DNA of 64,000 nt from Streptomyces sp. NBC_00344 (GTDB lineage: Bacteria; Actinomycetota; Actinomycetes; Streptomycetales; Streptomycetaceae), in NCBI RefSeq assembly GCF_036088315.1, contig NZ_CP107996.1, forward strand, positions 6,499,001 to 6,563,000, written 5' to 3'. The translations under genes and the position numbers were made by a program. How positions within the stretch are numbered: position 1 is the first letter of the stretch; each line of letters begins with the position of its first letter. Below the pieces are notes generated by a model, which ran no database searches, was not told the origin of the DNA, and was given only the letters and a program-made list of their open reading frames with translations. Shown here piece after piece: positions 18,301 to 28,908 of this stretch.

Positions 18301-21011
18301 CTCAGAGCGGGGCCGCGTCCCCATTCGTCGACCAGGGACCGCTCATCGGCCGGGAGCACGTCGTATCCGGAGATGTTCCGATGAGGATCGGAGACCACGG
18401 AGTCCAGCAGCAGGATCAGCCGTTCCACGAGACGGTGGACCGTCCCTGCCTCGAACAGCTCTGTGGAGAAGTCCACGGTCCCACCGATTCCCCGGGGGGC
18501 GCCGCGTTCGTCGTGGGTTTCGGTGAAAGCGAAGCTCAGGTCGAACTTGCTGATGCCGGTGTGGACGGGGTGGGCGCTGGTGGTGACTCCGGGGAGTTCG
18601 ATGTCTGCGGCTGCGTGGTTCTGCAGGACGAGCATGGTCTGGAAGAGGGGGTGGTGGTTCTGGGTGCGGGGTGGGTTGAGGGCTTCGACGAGGCGTTCGA
18701 AGGGGAGGTCTTGGTGGGTGTAGGCGGCGAGGTCGAAGGTGCGGACGCGGTGGAGGAGTTCGTGGAAGGTGGGGTTGCCGGTGAGGTCGGTGCGCAGGAC
18801 GAGGGTGTTGACGAAGAATCCGATGAGGTTGTCGAGGTTTTCGTCGGTGCGTCCTGCGACGGCGGTGCCGAGGGGGATGTCGTTGCCGGCGCCGTGTTTG
18901 GACAGGACGAGGGAGAGGGCGGCTTGCAGCACCATGAACATGCTGCACTCGGTGGTTCGGGCGAGGTGGGTGAGTTGTTGGTGGAGGTGTTTGTTGAGGG
19001 TGAAGGTGTGGGTGTCGCCGTGGTGTTGGAGGGTGGCGGGGCGTGGTTTGTCGAGGGGGAGTTGGAGTAGTTCTGGTGTGGCGTGGAGTGCGTTCTTCCA
19101 GAAGGTGAGTTGTTGGTTGGTGAGGCTTTCGGGGTCGTTCTCGTCGCCAAGTGTGTGTCGTTGCCAGAGGGTGTAGTCGGCGTACTGGACGGGGAGTGGT
19201 GTCCATTGGGGGGTGTTGCCCTGGGTGCGTGCCCGGTAGGCGTGGCCGAGGTCCTGGGCGAGGGGTGCGAGGGACCATCCGTCGGCGGCGATGTGGTGCA
19301 CCACCAGCACCAGCACATACTCCTCAGCACCCAACCGCAACAAGCGCACACGTATCGGAATATCGCGTTCGATGTCGATCGGCTGTGCTGTGGTGCGATC
19401 GATGTGCTCCTGGAGCTCGGACTCGGTGACGTCGTCCACTTCGGTATGGACATGTACGTGATCGGGTTCCAGCACCAGCTGTTCGGGGACACCCTTCCTC
19501 TCCGGAAACAGTGTGCGGAGTGTTTCGTGTCGTGTGATGACGTCGGTGAGTGCGGTGTGGAGTGCGTGGGTGTTGAGGGGGCCGTTGAGGTGGAGGGCGA
19601 GGGGGATGTTGTAGGTGGGGTTTGGTCCTTCGAGTCGGTTGAGGAACCAGAGGCGTTGTTGGGCGTAGGAGAGCGGCAGCATTTCCGGCCGCGGCTCGGG
19701 TTTCAGGGGCTGGCGGGCGTTGCCTGCCTTGTCGAGGGCTGGGGCCAGGGTGGCGATGGTGGGGTGGTCGAAGAGGGTTTTGATGTTGAGTTCGGTTTGG
19801 AGTGTGGTGCGGATGCGGCTGACGAGTCGGGTGGCGAGGAGTGAGTGTCCGCCGAGGGTGAAGAAGTTGTCGTCGATGGTGATGTGGTCGGTGTGGAGGA
19901 TGTCTGTGAAGAGTCCGCAGAGGATTTCTTCGCGGGGGGTGCGGGGTGGGCGGCCGTTGGGGGTGGTGGTGGTTGGGGGTGTGGGGAGTGCTTGTTGGTC
20001 GATTTTGCCGTTGGGGGTGAGTGGTAGGGCGTCGATGATGATGATGGTGTTGGGGATCATGTAGGGGGGGAGGGTGCGGTTGAGTTCTTCGGTGAGGGTT
20101 TGTTCGGTGGGGTGGCAGTTGTTGGCGGGTACGGCGTAGGCGGTGAGGCGTGGGTTGCCGGGTGTGTCTTCGCGTATGCAGGTGAAGGCTGTGGTGATGG
20201 TGGGTTGGTTGGTGAGTGCGGTGGTGATTTCGCCGGGTTCGATGCGGTGGCCGCGGAGTTTGATTTGGTTGTCGGTGCGGGAGTGGTATTCGATTTGGCC
20301 GTGTGTGTTCCATCGGGCGAGGTCGCCGGTGCGGTACATGCGGGTGCCGTTTGGGGTGTGGGGGTTGGCGATGAAGTGGGTTGCTGTGTGGGCGGGTTGT
20401 TTGAGGTAGCCGCGGGCGAGGCCGGTTCCGGCGATGTAGATTTCGCCGATTACGCCGGGTGGGACGGGGTTGAGGTTGGTGTCGAGGATGTAGGTGTGTT
20501 TGCCGTCGAGGGGTTGGCCGATGGGGGGTGGCCCGGTGGGGGTGTGTGGTTGGACGGTGTAGTGGGTGGCGAAGGTGGTGGTTTCGGTGGGGCCGTAGAC
20601 GTGGTGGATGTGGGTGGTGGGGTGGGTGTTTGCGATGTGTTGCATGGTGGTGGGGGAGGCTTGTTCGCCGCCGGTGCAGAGGGTGGTGAGTCCGGTGAGG
20701 GTGTGTGGGTTGGTTTCGGCGATGGTGTTGAAGAGGGCGGTGGTGAGGAAGAGTGTGGTGATGTTGTGGGTGGTGATGGTGTGGTGGAGGGTGTGGGGTT
20801 CGAGGGTGTGGGGTGGGGCTATGACGATGTGTCCTGAGGTGAGGAGGGGGACCCAGATTTCGAAGGTGGAGGCGTCGAAGACGTAGGCGGAGTGCATGAG
20901 GGTGGTGTGGGGTGTGGTGGTGTGCCAGGTGGTGTCTGCGGTGAGGGCTGCGATGTCGGTGTGGGTGATGCCGACGGCTTTGGGGGTGCCGGTGGAGCCG
21001 GAGGTGAACAT
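15309..21011 (-). CDS. NRPS, modules 5 (rest) and 6, terminal reductase
   Basis: Downstream half of the second NRPS gene, 1900 residues as an open frame. Order: rest of A5 from [14 protein letters not shown] (1-335), carrier T5 (LGGHSLL near 387), condensation C6 (about 440-884, HHIAADGWS), A6 (about 910-1404), carrier T6 (LGGHSLL near 1444) and a thioester reductase R (about 1524-1900). R has the NAD(P)H motif LLTGASGFLG and a YSQSK Tyr/Lys pair, so the peptide should leave as an aldehyde or alcohol instead of by hydrolysis or cyclisation. Pocket residues of A6 read DAWTVAAVC, a classic Phe code; A5 reads DAFFCGVTF, branched aliphatic. The ATG at 21011 has no ribosome-binding site and falls inside the A domain. 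This is therefore not a natural start but the continuation of the frame at 20819-22873, interrupted at the C-run 21064-21068. Confidence 0.85.
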   Translation of the reverse strand: MFTSGSTGTPKAVGITHTDIAALTADTTWHTTTPHTTLMHSAYVFDASTFEIWVPLLTSGHIVIAPPHTLEPHTLHHTITTHNITTLFLTTALFNTIAETNPHTLTGLTTLCTGGEQASPTTMQHIANTHPTTHIHHVYGPTETTTFATHYTVQPHTPTGPPPIGQPLDGKHTYILDTNLNPVPPGVIGEIYIAGTGLARGYLKQPAHTATHFIANPHTPNGTRMYRTGDLARWNTHGQIEYHSRTDNQIKLRGHRIEPGEITTALTNQPTITTAFTCIREDTPGNPRLTAYAVPANNCHPTEQTLTEELNRTLPPYMIPNTIIIIDALPLTPNGKIDQQALPTPPTTTTPNGRPPRTPREEILCGLFTDILHTDHITIDDNFFTLGGHSLLATRLVSRIRTTLQTELNIKTLFDHPTIATLAPALDKAGNARQPLKPEPRPEMLPLSYAQQRLWFLNRLEGPNPTYNIPLALHLNGPLNTHALHTALTDVITRHETLRTLFPERKGVPEQLVLEPDHVHVHTEVDDVTESELQEHIDRTTAQPIDIERDIPIRVRLLRLGAEEYVLVLVVHHIAADGWSLAPLAQDLGHAYRARTQGNTPQWTPLPVQYADYTLWQRHTLGDENDPESLTNQQLTFWKNALHATPELLQLPLDKPRPATLQHHGDTHTFTLNKHLHQQLTHLARTTECSMFMVLQAALSLVLSKHGAGNDIPLGTAVAGRTDENLDNLIGFFVNTLVLRTDLTGNPTFHELLHRVRTFDLAAYTHQDLPFERLVEALNPPRTQNHHPLFQTMLVLQNHAAADIELPGVTTSAHPVHTGISKFDLSFAFTETHDERGAPRGIGGTVDFSTELFEAGTVHRLVERLILLLDSVVSDPHRNISGYDVLPADERSLVDEWGRGPALRGPASTVPELFQEWAARTPDAPAVRDDSGTLTYGELNARANDLAQHLVEQGIGPEDIIAIALPRTTDMVTAILATHKAGAAYLPVDPDYPASRIAYMLDDAHPALLITTAPVHRQLPTTEIPTIDLGSSVVHRTSDSPGTNTSPRPDDPAYVIYTSGSTGRPKGVIVSHRGVGAMVRTQAERLRVVPGSRVLQMASISFDAAFWDICMGLLTGACLEMADRTKLIPGPPLAQLLVERGVTHLTLPPAALAVMPANDGVPCDVTLVLAGEACTPALVRQWATNRRMFNAYGPTEATVCASISTVQEADGPQSPSHTVPIGTPVDSTRLLVLDEGLRPVPQGVPGELYISGDSLARGYLGRPALTATRFIANPHTPNGTRMYRTGDLVRWNTHGQLEYLNRTDNQIKLRGYRIELGEIENTLTTLPHITAACATIREDQPGNRQLVAYTVTTPGANPDEEGADLRKVLASTLPEYMVPSEFVTLDALPLTPNGKVDRQALPTPTSTRTAGRAPRTEREEALCGAFADVLGLSDIHIDEDFFALGGHSLLAVQLAQRIEERLGVRLSMRAIFSAPTVDGIRQLLDTPDRSTGVPDPRLQDDVRLGPDIVRQMSSGSTHATGEQRPLLTGASGFLGAFLLRDLLESTDAQVDCLVRSADVAEGAHRLRSNLERYGLWQHSYAERVRPLPGSLSSPGLGLSEGVYRSLCRRVGAVYHNGAQVNFASPYADLRDANVRGTEELLRIVAASQSSGMHYISTTGVYGPQAGGSRPITEATPTGPVQDLPDGYSQSKRVAEQIVDIARRRGLPVTVYRPARISGDSQTGACQDRDLLWQFIKGCLQARAVPEDLDESTGWVPVDYVSAAVVAIAGAEHGSPAGDHGAFHLTNDRAPRLTEVFRAADTLGFAVEPMPHEEWRKRIENDQDNAAQLFLGSAERETTRDRNAAEARRAPRTFDSSATAAVAAAAGVSLPELSDATLLAYLNYFIGTGFLPSPGDDGLRH
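16954..17315. repeat. Repeat delta, A-domain C-terminal subdomain (A6)
   Basis: 362 bp essentially identical to 31207-31568 in module 2. It encodes the stretch [19 protein letters not shown] through [13 protein letters not shown] core motifs and the hinge region. Module 2 therefore has the front half of module 4's A domain and the back half of module 6's. Confidence 0.82.
18535..19336. repeat. Repeat gamma, condensation-domain core (C6)
   Basis: About 800 bp nearly identical to 26430-27238 (C4). It is also shared with C2 in two pieces, about 32877-33206 and 33275-33600, interrupted by about 70 bp of different sequence in C2. It encodes [23 protein letters not shown] through the [20 protein letters not shown] region. 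Confidence 0.82.
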
Positions 21012-21479
21012 GGTGTAGGCGAGTTGGTCGCCGTTGGTGATGGTGGGGAGGGGTGCTGGGGTTGGGGGTTGTTGTTGGTGATGTTGCCGAGGGTGTCGAT
21101 GGTGATGATGGGGAGGGTGTCGCGGATGTCGTTGGTCCAGGGCAGTGTGGTGTGTTCGGTGGTGGTGATCAGGGCGCGGAGGCCGGCTGTCCGGGCTACC
21201 TGGTGGAGTCTTTCGAGGGGCCAGCGTGTGTCCAGGGGTACGTACATGCCGCCGGCGCGCACCACGGCGAGCGAGGCTGTCACTACGGAAGCGGAGCGTT
21301 CCAGCAGCACACCGACGGCGTCTTCGGGGGTGATGCCGTGCGCGGTGAGGGTCCCGGCAAGCACACTCGAGATCTCATCCAGCTCCTGGTAGGTGAGCGT
21401 TTCGTCGCGGCCGGGATCCGACACGGCCATCGTTTCCGGATGCGCCGCCACCCGGGCAGCGAACAACTCCGGAAGGCAG
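19512..21479. repeat. Long repeat alpha, copy in module 5 (A5-T5-start of C6)
   Basis: About 1.97 kb is nearly identical to 33802-35769 (module 1), with only scattered substitutions and the one-base difference at the C-run. A shorter, more divergent copy covers about 27702-29219 (module 3). The block covers the whole A domain, the carrier and the start of the next condensation domain. It is strongly strand-skewed: the coding strand is C-rich and G-poor, giving a Thr/His/Pro-rich protein. Confidence 0.85.
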
Positions 21480-22873
21480 GCTCCCGTCACACCCGCGGGA
21501 AGCGTCGCGCCGTTCGCCTGCGCAAGAAGAAGCTCACGCTCCCCGTCCAGAAGTACGGAGATCTCCGCGACCTTCTGGTCCAGACCGGCGGCGAAGGCCT
21601 CCAGCAGGAGTCGCATCCGGTCGGCCATGAGCTGTACCGATGTGTGTCCTAAGACCGTCGTCCGGTGCCCGAACGTGATCCGCAGATCGTCTCCCGGCGC
21701 CACGGTCAGAGTGAGCGGATAGTGAGCCGCATCGGTGCCGTGGAAGCCTGTGATGCGAAGGCCGGGCAGGCCGTCCTGGGCGTTCCGCAGCGACTGCGCG
21801 TCCATAGGGTAGTTCTCGAAGACGGCAAGAGTGTCGAAGAGCTCGTCGAGACCGGTGAGCGAGCGGATCTCGGTGAGACCGAGGTACTGCGAATCCAGCA
21901 GGCGTGTCTGCTCGTCCTGCACCCTGTTCAGGAGCGCGGACAGGGTATCCGCAGGGCGTACACCGACCCGGACCGGGATGGTGTTGATGAAGAGGCCGAC
22001 CATCGTCTCTATACCGGCGATCTCCGGAGGCCGGCCCGATACGGTGGCGCCGAACAACACATCGTGCCCGCCCGTGAGCCGCTGGAGCAGAAGCCCCCAG
22101 GCGCCCTGCACCAGCGTATTGAGGGTGAGGCGGTGACGCCGGGCGGTTTCGCGAAGACGAGCCGTGGTGTTCTTGCCGAGACTCATCACGACCTGATCCG
22201 GCAGTTCGCCCGTGGCTGTGGTGGCCCGCCCGGCGCCGGCCAGCAGAGTCGGCTCCTCCACCCCTGTCAGGGCATCGCGCCAGGCATCGAGCGCGGTGGC
22301 ACGGTCCTGGCCGGCCAGCCAGGCCAGATAGTTGCGATAGGGGGCGACGCGCGGCATGGCACTGTCGTCCCCGTCGCGTGCGTACAGCTCGAACAGTTCC
22401 TGCACGAGGAGCGGCATCGACCACCCGTCCAGCAAGATGTGATGGCTGGTCATCACCAGGCGGTACTGCTGATCACCTGTTCTGATCAGGGTGAACCGCA
22501 TCAAGGGCGGTTGGGACAGATCGAAGCGGCGGGTGCGGTCGGCTGACAGGAAAGCTGTGAGCCGGGCGGCACGGGAACTCTCGCCGTCCATGGTGAAGTC
22601 GAGTTCGTCGACCGGCGGATCGACTTCGGTGGCGACTGCCTGGACCGGCTCGTCGAGATCCTCGTGGAGGAATCCCACCCGCAGATTGGCATGCCGTCGA
22701 AGCAGCCCCCGGACGGCATTTCGCAGCGTCGTCACCTGCACGGGGCCCTCGATGTCGAAGACGAATTGTGCCGTGTAGACGTCGACTGCCTCCGTATCGT
22801 ACAGAGCATGGAAGAGCATGCCCTGCTGCAGAGGTGTCAACGGCAGAACATCCTGTAGCTGAAACCCGGTCAC
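20819..22873 (-). CDS. NRPS, C5 (DCL type) and N-terminal A5, frameshifted
   Basis: Upstream half of the second NRPS gene. From GTG 22873 the protein begins [26 protein letters not shown], the pattern of a condensation domain accepting a D-residue donor (DCL), with active site [10 protein letters not shown]. This fits the epimerisation domain that ends the preceding protein. A5 begins at about residue 465 ([34 protein letters not shown]) and stays normal to NITNNNP near residue 602. After that the frame turns into Ser/Pro/Thr-rich nonsense and stops at 20819. One C fewer in the C-run than in the homologous module 1 explains this. The start overlaps the stop of the first NRPS by 4 bp (GTGA), so the two synthetases are translationally coupled. 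Confidence 0.83.
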   Translation of the reverse strand: MTGFQLQDVLPLTPLQQGMLFHALYDTEAVDVYTAQFVFDIEGPVQVTTLRNAVRGLLRRHANLRVGFLHEDLDEPVQAVATEVDPPVDELDFTMDGESSRAARLTAFLSADRTRRFDLSQPPLMRFTLIRTGDQQYRLVMTSHHILLDGWSMPLLVQELFELYARDGDDSAMPRVAPYRNYLAWLAGQDRATALDAWRDALTGVEEPTLLAGAGRATTATGELPDQVVMSLGKNTTARLRETARRHRLTLNTLVQGAWGLLLQRLTGGHDVLFGATVSGRPPEIAGIETMVGLFINTIPVRVGVRPADTLSALLNRVQDEQTRLLDSQYLGLTEIRSLTGLDELFDTLAVFENYPMDAQSLRNAQDGLPGLRITGFHGTDAAHYPLTLTVAPGDDLRITFGHRTTVLGHTSVQLMADRMRLLLEAFAAGLDQKVAEISVLLDGERELLLAQANGATLPAGVTGACLPELFAARVAAHPETMAVSDPGRDETLTYQELDEISSVLAGTLTAHGITPEDAVGVLLERSASVVTASLAVVRAGGMYVPLDTRWPLERLHQVARTAGLRALITTTEHTTLPWTNDIRDTLPIITIDTLGNITNNNPQPQHPSPPSPTATNSPTPCSPPAPPAPPKPSASPTPTSQPSPQTPPGTPPHPTPPSCTPPTSSTPPPSKSGSPSSPQDTSS
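21064..21068 (-). other. Frameshift site in A5 (C5 tract instead of C6)
   Basis: In module 1 the same spot (35353-35358) has six C on the coding strand and stays in frame (NNNPPTPAP). Here there are five. A -1 step on the Pro codon CCC would restore exactly the module 1 protein sequence. It may be a homopolymer sequencing error, a fixed mutation or a slippage site. Confidence 0.85.
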
Positions 22874-25800
22874 TTACGGCCACCCCACTTGTTCTGCAGT
22901 CGGTCGATCTGGGCCTGGTTCATGGAGACCAGGGGAAGGTCGGACGGTGTGTATCCACCCGCGTCCGGTGCTTGAGCGTGTTCAGCGATGGCGCGCAGGG
23001 CGCGCATCCAGCCCTCCGCGAGCTCTTGGACGTCGTCCTCGTCGAGGAGGGCGGCCGGCCAGGTCCAGCCGACGACCAGGCGCGGGCCGTCCGGTAGGTC
23101 CTGGGTGTAGGCGTTGATGTCCAGCAGATGATGGGCGGCCATCTCCGGGTCCTGGCTGCGTGGCCCGCGGGCGTCGATGAGGGGCTGCCAGTCGGATGCG
23201 CCATCGTCACCATCCGGGACCGCGTACCTACCCAGGTAGTTGAAGCCGATCTGCGGAGTCACCGCGTCCCGGAGCAGTTCCCTGGTGTCCGGATTGAGGT
23301 GGCGCAGAAGGCCGTAGCCGATGCCATGGTCGGGAATGTCGCGCAGCTGTTCCTTGACCCGCTTCAGCGCACGGTCGAGAAGTGCGCTGTCGTACGCGTG
23401 CGGCCGCCGGGAGCTGAGCGGGCCGGGGTCGACGCTGACGGGGTACATGCTGGTGAACCAGCCGACCGTCCGCGAAAGATCGGCGTTCTCGGCAATCTGC
23501 TCCCGGCCGTGCCCCTCCAGATCCAGCAGCACAGCCGAGCCCCCCGGGGTACCGCGTTCCGTACGCCACCCGGCGACGGCCAGCGCCAGGCCGGCGACGA
23601 GCACGTCATTGATTCCTGCGTGGAAGGCGCTGGGCGCGGTGGTCAGGAGAGGCTGGGTCCAGGTGGCGGGGAGCCTGACAGTCAGCGTCCGGGCGCTGCC
23701 GGCCGTGTGCTCTTGGGCGTCGAGCGGCCGCAGACCCAGTTGCGGATCCGGCGTACGCAGAATCTCTTCCCACAGGGGCAGTTCCGCGATGCGTGCCGGG
23801 CTGTACGCCTCGGCCATCAGCAACTCGGCCCATCGACGGTACGAGGTGAGGACGGAAGGCAATGCCGTCCCTTCGCCACCGGACGGCACCTCGGCGGACG
23901 ATCCGGTGCGGTCTGCTGTCACCGCGTGCCAGGCCTCCGCGATGTCGGCGGTGAGGGTACGCCAGGACACCGCGTCCACAGCCAGGTGGTGGATGACCAG
24001 CAGCAGCCTGCCCGACCTGTCCGGGCCCGGATCGAACCAGACTGCTTCCAGCATGATGCCGTCACCGGGCCGCAGCCGCAGGCGGGCAGCCTCCGCCGAT
24101 TCTGCGATGATCGCGGCCGCGGCGTCCTCGTCCAGACCTGCCGTGGACACACGGGTGAGACGCTCATGGGCGGACACGGCGCCCTGAGGCAGGATTTCGG
24201 CGTCGGGACGCTTGCCGGACGTCCGGGTGATTCTCATACGCAGCGCGTCATGATGGTCCAGAAGCATCTGGAGAGTCGCGACGAGGTCCTTCACCTGCGC
24301 CCCTGCGGGGCAGCGCAGCACGTTCGACTGGTTGTAGCCGTCGGTGGTACCCGGCCGTTCGAGGAACCAGGCGGCGATGGGGGTGAGTGGGACCTCTCCG
24401 ACTCCGGTGTCCGCCACGGTGTCCAGGCCTTCGCCGAGCGGCAGGGCAACGGAGGCGATCATTTCGGGAGTGCGATGGGCGAAGACGTCCCGTGGGGTGA
24501 TGACCCAGCCCGCCTTGCGGATCTTGCTGACCACCTGGATGGACAGAATGCTGTCGCCGCCGAGAGCGAAGAAGTCGTCGTCGACATCGCAGCCCGCGAT
24601 GTTGAGCGTGTCTGCGAAGACCTCGCAGAGAACCTTCTCCCCTTCGCTTCGGGGAGCCCGCCCTGCGATACGCCCGGCCGTCGGGTCGGGTGCCGGAAGT
24701 GCCCCGCGGTCGGCCTTGCCGTTGGGCATCAGCGGCAGGGTCTCAAGCGCCACGAATACCGATGGCACCATGTAGTCCGGGAGGTCGGCTGCGAGCAGGC
24801 TGCGCAGCTTGAGCGCACCGAGGCGCTGTCCGCTGTCCGCGGCGGTGGCCACGGTGTACGCCACCAGACGTCTTTCCCCGGGCCGGTCCTCGCGCACCAC
24901 GGCGCACGCGGCGTCGATGCCGGGCAGTCTGGTGAGTGCGGCCTCGATCTCCCCGAGTTCGATCCGGAAACCACGGAGTTTGACCTGGTCGTCCGCGCGC
25001 GAGATGTATTCGAGCCTGCCGTCTCCGTTCCAGCGCACCAGGTCGCCGGTGCGGTACATGCGTTCGCCGGCCGCGCCGAACGGGTCGGCGACGAAACGCG
25101 ATGCCGTCAGACCGGGGCGTCCGAGGTATCCGCGGGAGAGACCGTCACCCGCCACGTAGAGCTCGCCGGTCACGCCGGGCGGCATCAGCTCGAGCCCGGA
25201 GCCGAGGACGTACACACGCGTGTTCCAGATTGGTTGGCCGATGGGGATGCTTGTTCCGGTGTGGTCGGGGTGTGGTTCTACGGTGTGGGCGGTGGCGTCG
25301 ATGGTTGTTTCGGTGGGTCCGTAGAGGTTGTGTACGTGTGTGTTCCAGGTTTGTGCGGTGTGGTGTGCGAGGTGGGGTGGGAGGGGTTCTCCGCCGGACA
25401 TGACGGCGCGGAGGGTGGTGGGGGTTGTGGTGGTGGTGTTGAGGATGGTGGTGAGGTGTGAGGGGACGAATTGGGCGATGGTGGCTTGGTGTTGGTTGAT
25501 GTGGTGGGTGAGGAGTTGGGGGTCGTGGTTGGCTTCGGGTGGGAGTGTGCATATGGAGGCGCCGTGGAGGAGGGGGAGCCAGGTTTCCCATACGGAGGCG
25601 TCGAAGCTGGGTGATGTGCGGGCGAGTACGCGGTCTTGTGGGGTGAGGGTGAGGTGGTGGGCCATCCAGGTCATGTGGTTGGTGAGGGAGGCGTGGGTGG
25701 TGATGACTCCCTTGGGGTGGCCGGTGGAGCCGGAGGTGTAGATGATGTAGGCGGGGTGGTTGGGGTGTGGGGTGTGGTCGGGGTTGGTGGTGTGTCCGGT

Positions 25801-28800
25801 GGTCCAGGTTGGTGTGTGGTCGAGGAGTAGGTGGGGGGTGGGTGTGTGGGGCAGTTTTTGGTGTGACTGTGTTGTGGTGATGAGCAGGGCGGGGTGGGCG
25901 TCGTCGAGCATGTAGGCGATGCGGGACGCCGGGTAGTCGGGGTCGACGGGGAGGTAGGCCGCACCCGCTTTCAGCACGGCCAGCATCGCGACCGTTGTCG
26001 CCGCGGTACCCGCCACGGCCAGCGCGACCAGGTCCTCGGATCCGATACCCCGACCGATCAGGTGGTGGGCGAGGTCGTTGGCCTCCGCATTCAGGTCGGC
26101 GTAGGTCAGCGTGCGCTCGGCGTCGCGGACCGCGACGGCTCCCGGTGTCCGCGCGGCCTGAGTCTCGAACGCTTCGGGTACGGTCCGGTACGGCACGGAC
26201 CACTGCGACCCTTGCCCAGCTGCCAGAAGCTGTGTCCGCTCATCGTCGCTGAGCAGTTCGATCTCCCCCAACGACCGGCCCGCGTCCTCAGCGACCGCGG
26301 CCAGTACCCGGTGCAGATGGGCGGTGAGGCTGCGGGCGGTCGACGGCTCGAAGAGCTCGGTGGAGAACTCCAGACTCCCGTCGATACCGCCGGGCCGACC
26401 GGACACGTCCTGCGTCTCGGTGAAGGAGAACGTGAGGTCGAACTTGCTGATGCCGGTGTGGACGGGGTGGGCGCTGGTGGTGACTCCGGGGAGTTCGATG
26501 TCCGCGGCTGCGTGGTTCTGCAGGACGAGCATGGTCTGGAAGAGGGGGTGGTGGTTCTGCGTCCGCGCCGGACTGAGAACGTCGACGAGGCGTTCGAAGG
26601 GGAGGTCTTGGTGGGTGTAGGCGGCGAGGTCGAAGGTGCGGACGCGGTGGAGGAGTTCGTGGAAGGTGGGGTTGCCGGTGAGGTCGGTGCGCAGGACGAG
26701 GGTGTTGACGAAGAATCCGATGAGGTTGTCGAGGTTTTCGTCGGTGCGTCCTGCGACGGCGGTGCCGAGGGGGATGTCGTTGCCGGCGCCGTGTTTGGAC
26801 AGGATGAGGGAGAGGGCGGCTTGCAGCACCATGAACATGCTGCACTCGGTGGTTCGGGCGAGGTCGGTGAGTTGTTGGTGGAGGTGTTTGTTGAGGGTGA
26901 AGGTGTGGGTGTCGCCGTGGTGTTGGAGGGTGGCGGGGCGTGGTTTGTCGAGGGGGAGTTGGAGTAGTTCTGGTGTGGCGTGGAGTGCGTTCTTCCAGAA
27001 GGTGAGTTGTTGGTTGGTGAGGCTTTCGGGGTCGTTCTCGTCGCCGAGTGTGTGTCGTTGCCAGAGGGTGTAGTCGGCGTACTGGACGGGGAGTGGTGTC
27101 CATTGGGGGGTGTTGCCCTGGGTGCGTGCCCGGTAGGCGTGGCCGAGGTCCTGGGCGAGGGGTGCGAGGGACCATCCGTCGGCGGCGATGTGGTGCACCA
27201 CCAGCACCAGCACATACTCCTCAGCACCCAACCGAAGAAGCCGTGCCCGCAACGGAACATCCGACGCGACGTCGAACGCATGGGAGACATGCGCCGTCAG
27301 TTCCCGGTCCAGGTCCTCCGGGTCCACCGAGTGAGGCCTGAGGTCCAGATCGATCGCCGATGCTTCCAGAACGAGCTGCCGCGCCACACCATCGATGTCG
27401 GGATACACGGTGCGCAGCGTGTCGTGCCGGCCCACGACATCTCGCAGCGCAGTGCCCAGGGCGTCGACATCCAGCACCCCGTCCAGCCGCAGGACCAGCG
27501 GAACGTTGTAAGTCGACCCCGGACCCTCCAACCGGTTGAGGAACCAGAGGCGTTGTTGGGCGTAGGACAGCGGCAGCACATCCGGCCGCGGCTCGGGTCC
27601 CAGGGGCCGCCGTGCCTCGCCCGCCTTGTCGAGGGCTACGGCCAGTGAGGCGACGGTGGGGTGCTCGAAGAGCGCCTTGACCGTGGTTTCCGTATGCAGT
27701 GTGGTGCGGATGCGGCTGACGAGTCGGGTGGCGAGGAGTGAGTGTCCGCCGAGGGTGAAGAAGTTGTCGTCGATGGTGATGTGGTCGGTGTGGAGGATGT
27801 CTGTGAAGAGTCCGCAGAGGATTTCTTCGCGGGGGGTGCGGGGTGGGCGGCCGTTGGGGGTGGTGGTGGTTGGGGGTGTGGGGAGTGCTTGTTGGTCGAT
27901 TTTGCCGTTGGGGGTGAGTGGTAGGGCGTCGATGATGATGATGGTGTTGGGGATCATGTAGTCGGGGAGGGTGTGGGCGATGGCTGTGGTGAGTTCGGCG
28001 GGGTCGGGGTGTGTTCCCTGTGCTGCGACGGCGTAGGCGGTGAGGCGTGGGTTGCCGGGTGTGTCTTCGCGTATGCAGGTGAAGGCTGTGGTGATGGTGG
28101 GTTGGTTGGTGAGTGCGGTGGTGATTTCGCCGGGTTCGATGCGGTGGCCGCGGAGTTTGATTTGGTTGTCGGTGCGGGAGTGGTATTCGATTTGGCCGTG
28201 TGTGTTCCATCGGGCGAGGTCGCCGGTGCGGTACATGCGGGTGCCGTTTGGGGTGTGGGGGTTGGCGATGAAGTGGGTTGCTGTGTGGGCGGGTTGTTTG
28301 AGGTAGCCGCGGGCGAGGCCGGTTCCGGCGATGTAGATTTCGCCGATTACGCCGGGTGGGACGGGGTTGAGGTTGGTGTCGAGGATGTAGGTGTGTTTGC
28401 CGTCGAGGGGTTGGCCGATGGGGGGTGGCCCGGTGGGGGTGTGTGGTTGGACGGTGTAGTGGGTGGCGAAGGTGGTGGTTTCGGTGGGGCCGTAGACGTG
28501 GTGGATGTGGGTGGTGGGGTGGGTGTTTGCGATGTGTTGCATGGTGGTGGGGGAGGCTTGTTCGCCGCCGGTGCAGAGGGTGGTGAGTCCGGTGAGGGTG
28601 TGTGGGTTGGTTTCGGCGATGGTGTTGAAGAGGGCGGTGGTGAGGAAGAGTGTGGTGATGTTGTGGGTGGTGATGGTGTGGTGGAGGGTGTGGGGTTCGA
28701 GGGTGTGGGGTGGGGCTATGACGATGTGTCCTGAGGTGAGGAGGGGGACCCAGATTTCGAAGGTGGAGGCGTCGAAGACGTAGGCGGAGTGCATGAGGGT

Positions 28801-28908
28801 GGTGTGGGGTGTGGTGGTGTGCCAGGTGGTGTCTGCGGTGAGGGCTGCGATGTCGGTGTGGGTGATGCCGACGGCTTTGGGGGTGCCGGTGGAGCCGGAG
28901 GTGAACAT
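22870..28908 (-). CDS. NRPS, modules 3 (rest) and 4 with epimerisation domain
   Basis: Downstream half of the first NRPS gene, 2012 residues as an open frame. Order: rest of A3 from [14 protein letters not shown] (1-340), carrier T3 (LGGHSLL near 388), C4 (about 440-883, HHIAADGWS), A4 (about 906-1403), carrier T4 (near 1450) and an epimerisation domain E (about 1503-1986). T4 carries LGGDSI, the variant typical in front of E domains. E shows [23 protein letters not shown] and NYLGRY. Pocket residues: A3 DAFFCGVTF (branched aliphatic), A4 DAWQMGLID (close to a Gln code I remember, DAWQFGLID). The residue made by module 4 should be the D-isomer. The ATG at 28908 has no ribosome-binding site and lies inside A3; this is the continuation of the frame 28716-37238 after a one-base shift at 28961-28965. 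Confidence 0.85.
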   Translation of the reverse strand: MFTSGSTGTPKAVGITHTDIAALTADTTWHTTTPHTTLMHSAYVFDASTFEIWVPLLTSGHIVIAPPHTLEPHTLHHTITTHNITTLFLTTALFNTIAETNPHTLTGLTTLCTGGEQASPTTMQHIANTHPTTHIHHVYGPTETTTFATHYTVQPHTPTGPPPIGQPLDGKHTYILDTNLNPVPPGVIGEIYIAGTGLARGYLKQPAHTATHFIANPHTPNGTRMYRTGDLARWNTHGQIEYHSRTDNQIKLRGHRIEPGEITTALTNQPTITTAFTCIREDTPGNPRLTAYAVAAQGTHPDPAELTTAIAHTLPDYMIPNTIIIIDALPLTPNGKIDQQALPTPPTTTTPNGRPPRTPREEILCGLFTDILHTDHITIDDNFFTLGGHSLLATRLVSRIRTTLHTETTVKALFEHPTVASLAVALDKAGEARRPLGPEPRPDVLPLSYAQQRLWFLNRLEGPGSTYNVPLVLRLDGVLDVDALGTALRDVVGRHDTLRTVYPDIDGVARQLVLEASAIDLDLRPHSVDPEDLDRELTAHVSHAFDVASDVPLRARLLRLGAEEYVLVLVVHHIAADGWSLAPLAQDLGHAYRARTQGNTPQWTPLPVQYADYTLWQRHTLGDENDPESLTNQQLTFWKNALHATPELLQLPLDKPRPATLQHHGDTHTFTLNKHLHQQLTDLARTTECSMFMVLQAALSLILSKHGAGNDIPLGTAVAGRTDENLDNLIGFFVNTLVLRTDLTGNPTFHELLHRVRTFDLAAYTHQDLPFERLVDVLSPARTQNHHPLFQTMLVLQNHAAADIELPGVTTSAHPVHTGISKFDLTFSFTETQDVSGRPGGIDGSLEFSTELFEPSTARSLTAHLHRVLAAVAEDAGRSLGEIELLSDDERTQLLAAGQGSQWSVPYRTVPEAFETQAARTPGAVAVRDAERTLTYADLNAEANDLAHHLIGRGIGSEDLVALAVAGTAATTVAMLAVLKAGAAYLPVDPDYPASRIAYMLDDAHPALLITTTQSHQKLPHTPTPHLLLDHTPTWTTGHTTNPDHTPHPNHPAYIIYTSGSTGHPKGVITTHASLTNHMTWMAHHLTLTPQDRVLARTSPSFDASVWETWLPLLHGASICTLPPEANHDPQLLTHHINQHQATIAQFVPSHLTTILNTTTTTPTTLRAVMSGGEPLPPHLAHHTAQTWNTHVHNLYGPTETTIDATAHTVEPHPDHTGTSIPIGQPIWNTRVYVLGSGLELMPPGVTGELYVAGDGLSRGYLGRPGLTASRFVADPFGAAGERMYRTGDLVRWNGDGRLEYISRADDQVKLRGFRIELGEIEAALTRLPGIDAACAVVREDRPGERRLVAYTVATAADSGQRLGALKLRSLLAADLPDYMVPSVFVALETLPLMPNGKADRGALPAPDPTAGRIAGRAPRSEGEKVLCEVFADTLNIAGCDVDDDFFALGGDSILSIQVVSKIRKAGWVITPRDVFAHRTPEMIASVALPLGEGLDTVADTGVGEVPLTPIAAWFLERPGTTDGYNQSNVLRCPAGAQVKDLVATLQMLLDHHDALRMRITRTSGKRPDAEILPQGAVSAHERLTRVSTAGLDEDAAAAIIAESAEAARLRLRPGDGIMLEAVWFDPGPDRSGRLLLVIHHLAVDAVSWRTLTADIAEAWHAVTADRTGSSAEVPSGGEGTALPSVLTSYRRWAELLMAEAYSPARIAELPLWEEILRTPDPQLGLRPLDAQEHTAGSARTLTVRLPATWTQPLLTTAPSAFHAGINDVLVAGLALAVAGWRTERGTPGGSAVLLDLEGHGREQIAENADLSRTVGWFTSMYPVSVDPGPLSSRRPHAYDSALLDRALKRVKEQLRDIPDHGIGYGLLRHLNPDTRELLRDAVTPQIGFNYLGRYAVPDGDDGASDWQPLIDARGPRSQDPEMAAHHLLDINAYTQDLPDGPRLVVGWTWPAALLDEDDVQELAEGWMRALRAIAEHAQAPDAGGYTPSDLPLVSMNQAQIDRLQNKWGGRK
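25223..25972. repeat. Repeat beta, A-domain substrate core (A4)
   Basis: About 750 bp nearly identical to 31585-32331 in module 2. It spans core motifs A2-A5 and carries all the pocket residues DAWQMGLID, so modules 2 and 4 should select the same amino acid. Flanking DNA on both sides differs between the two modules. Confidence 0.82.

Noticed and set aside
21011..21011. ATG starting MFTSGSTG as a genuine gene start (also at 28908)
   Set aside because: No ribosome-binding site, and it falls inside core motif A3 of an adenylation domain; frameshift continuation explains it better.
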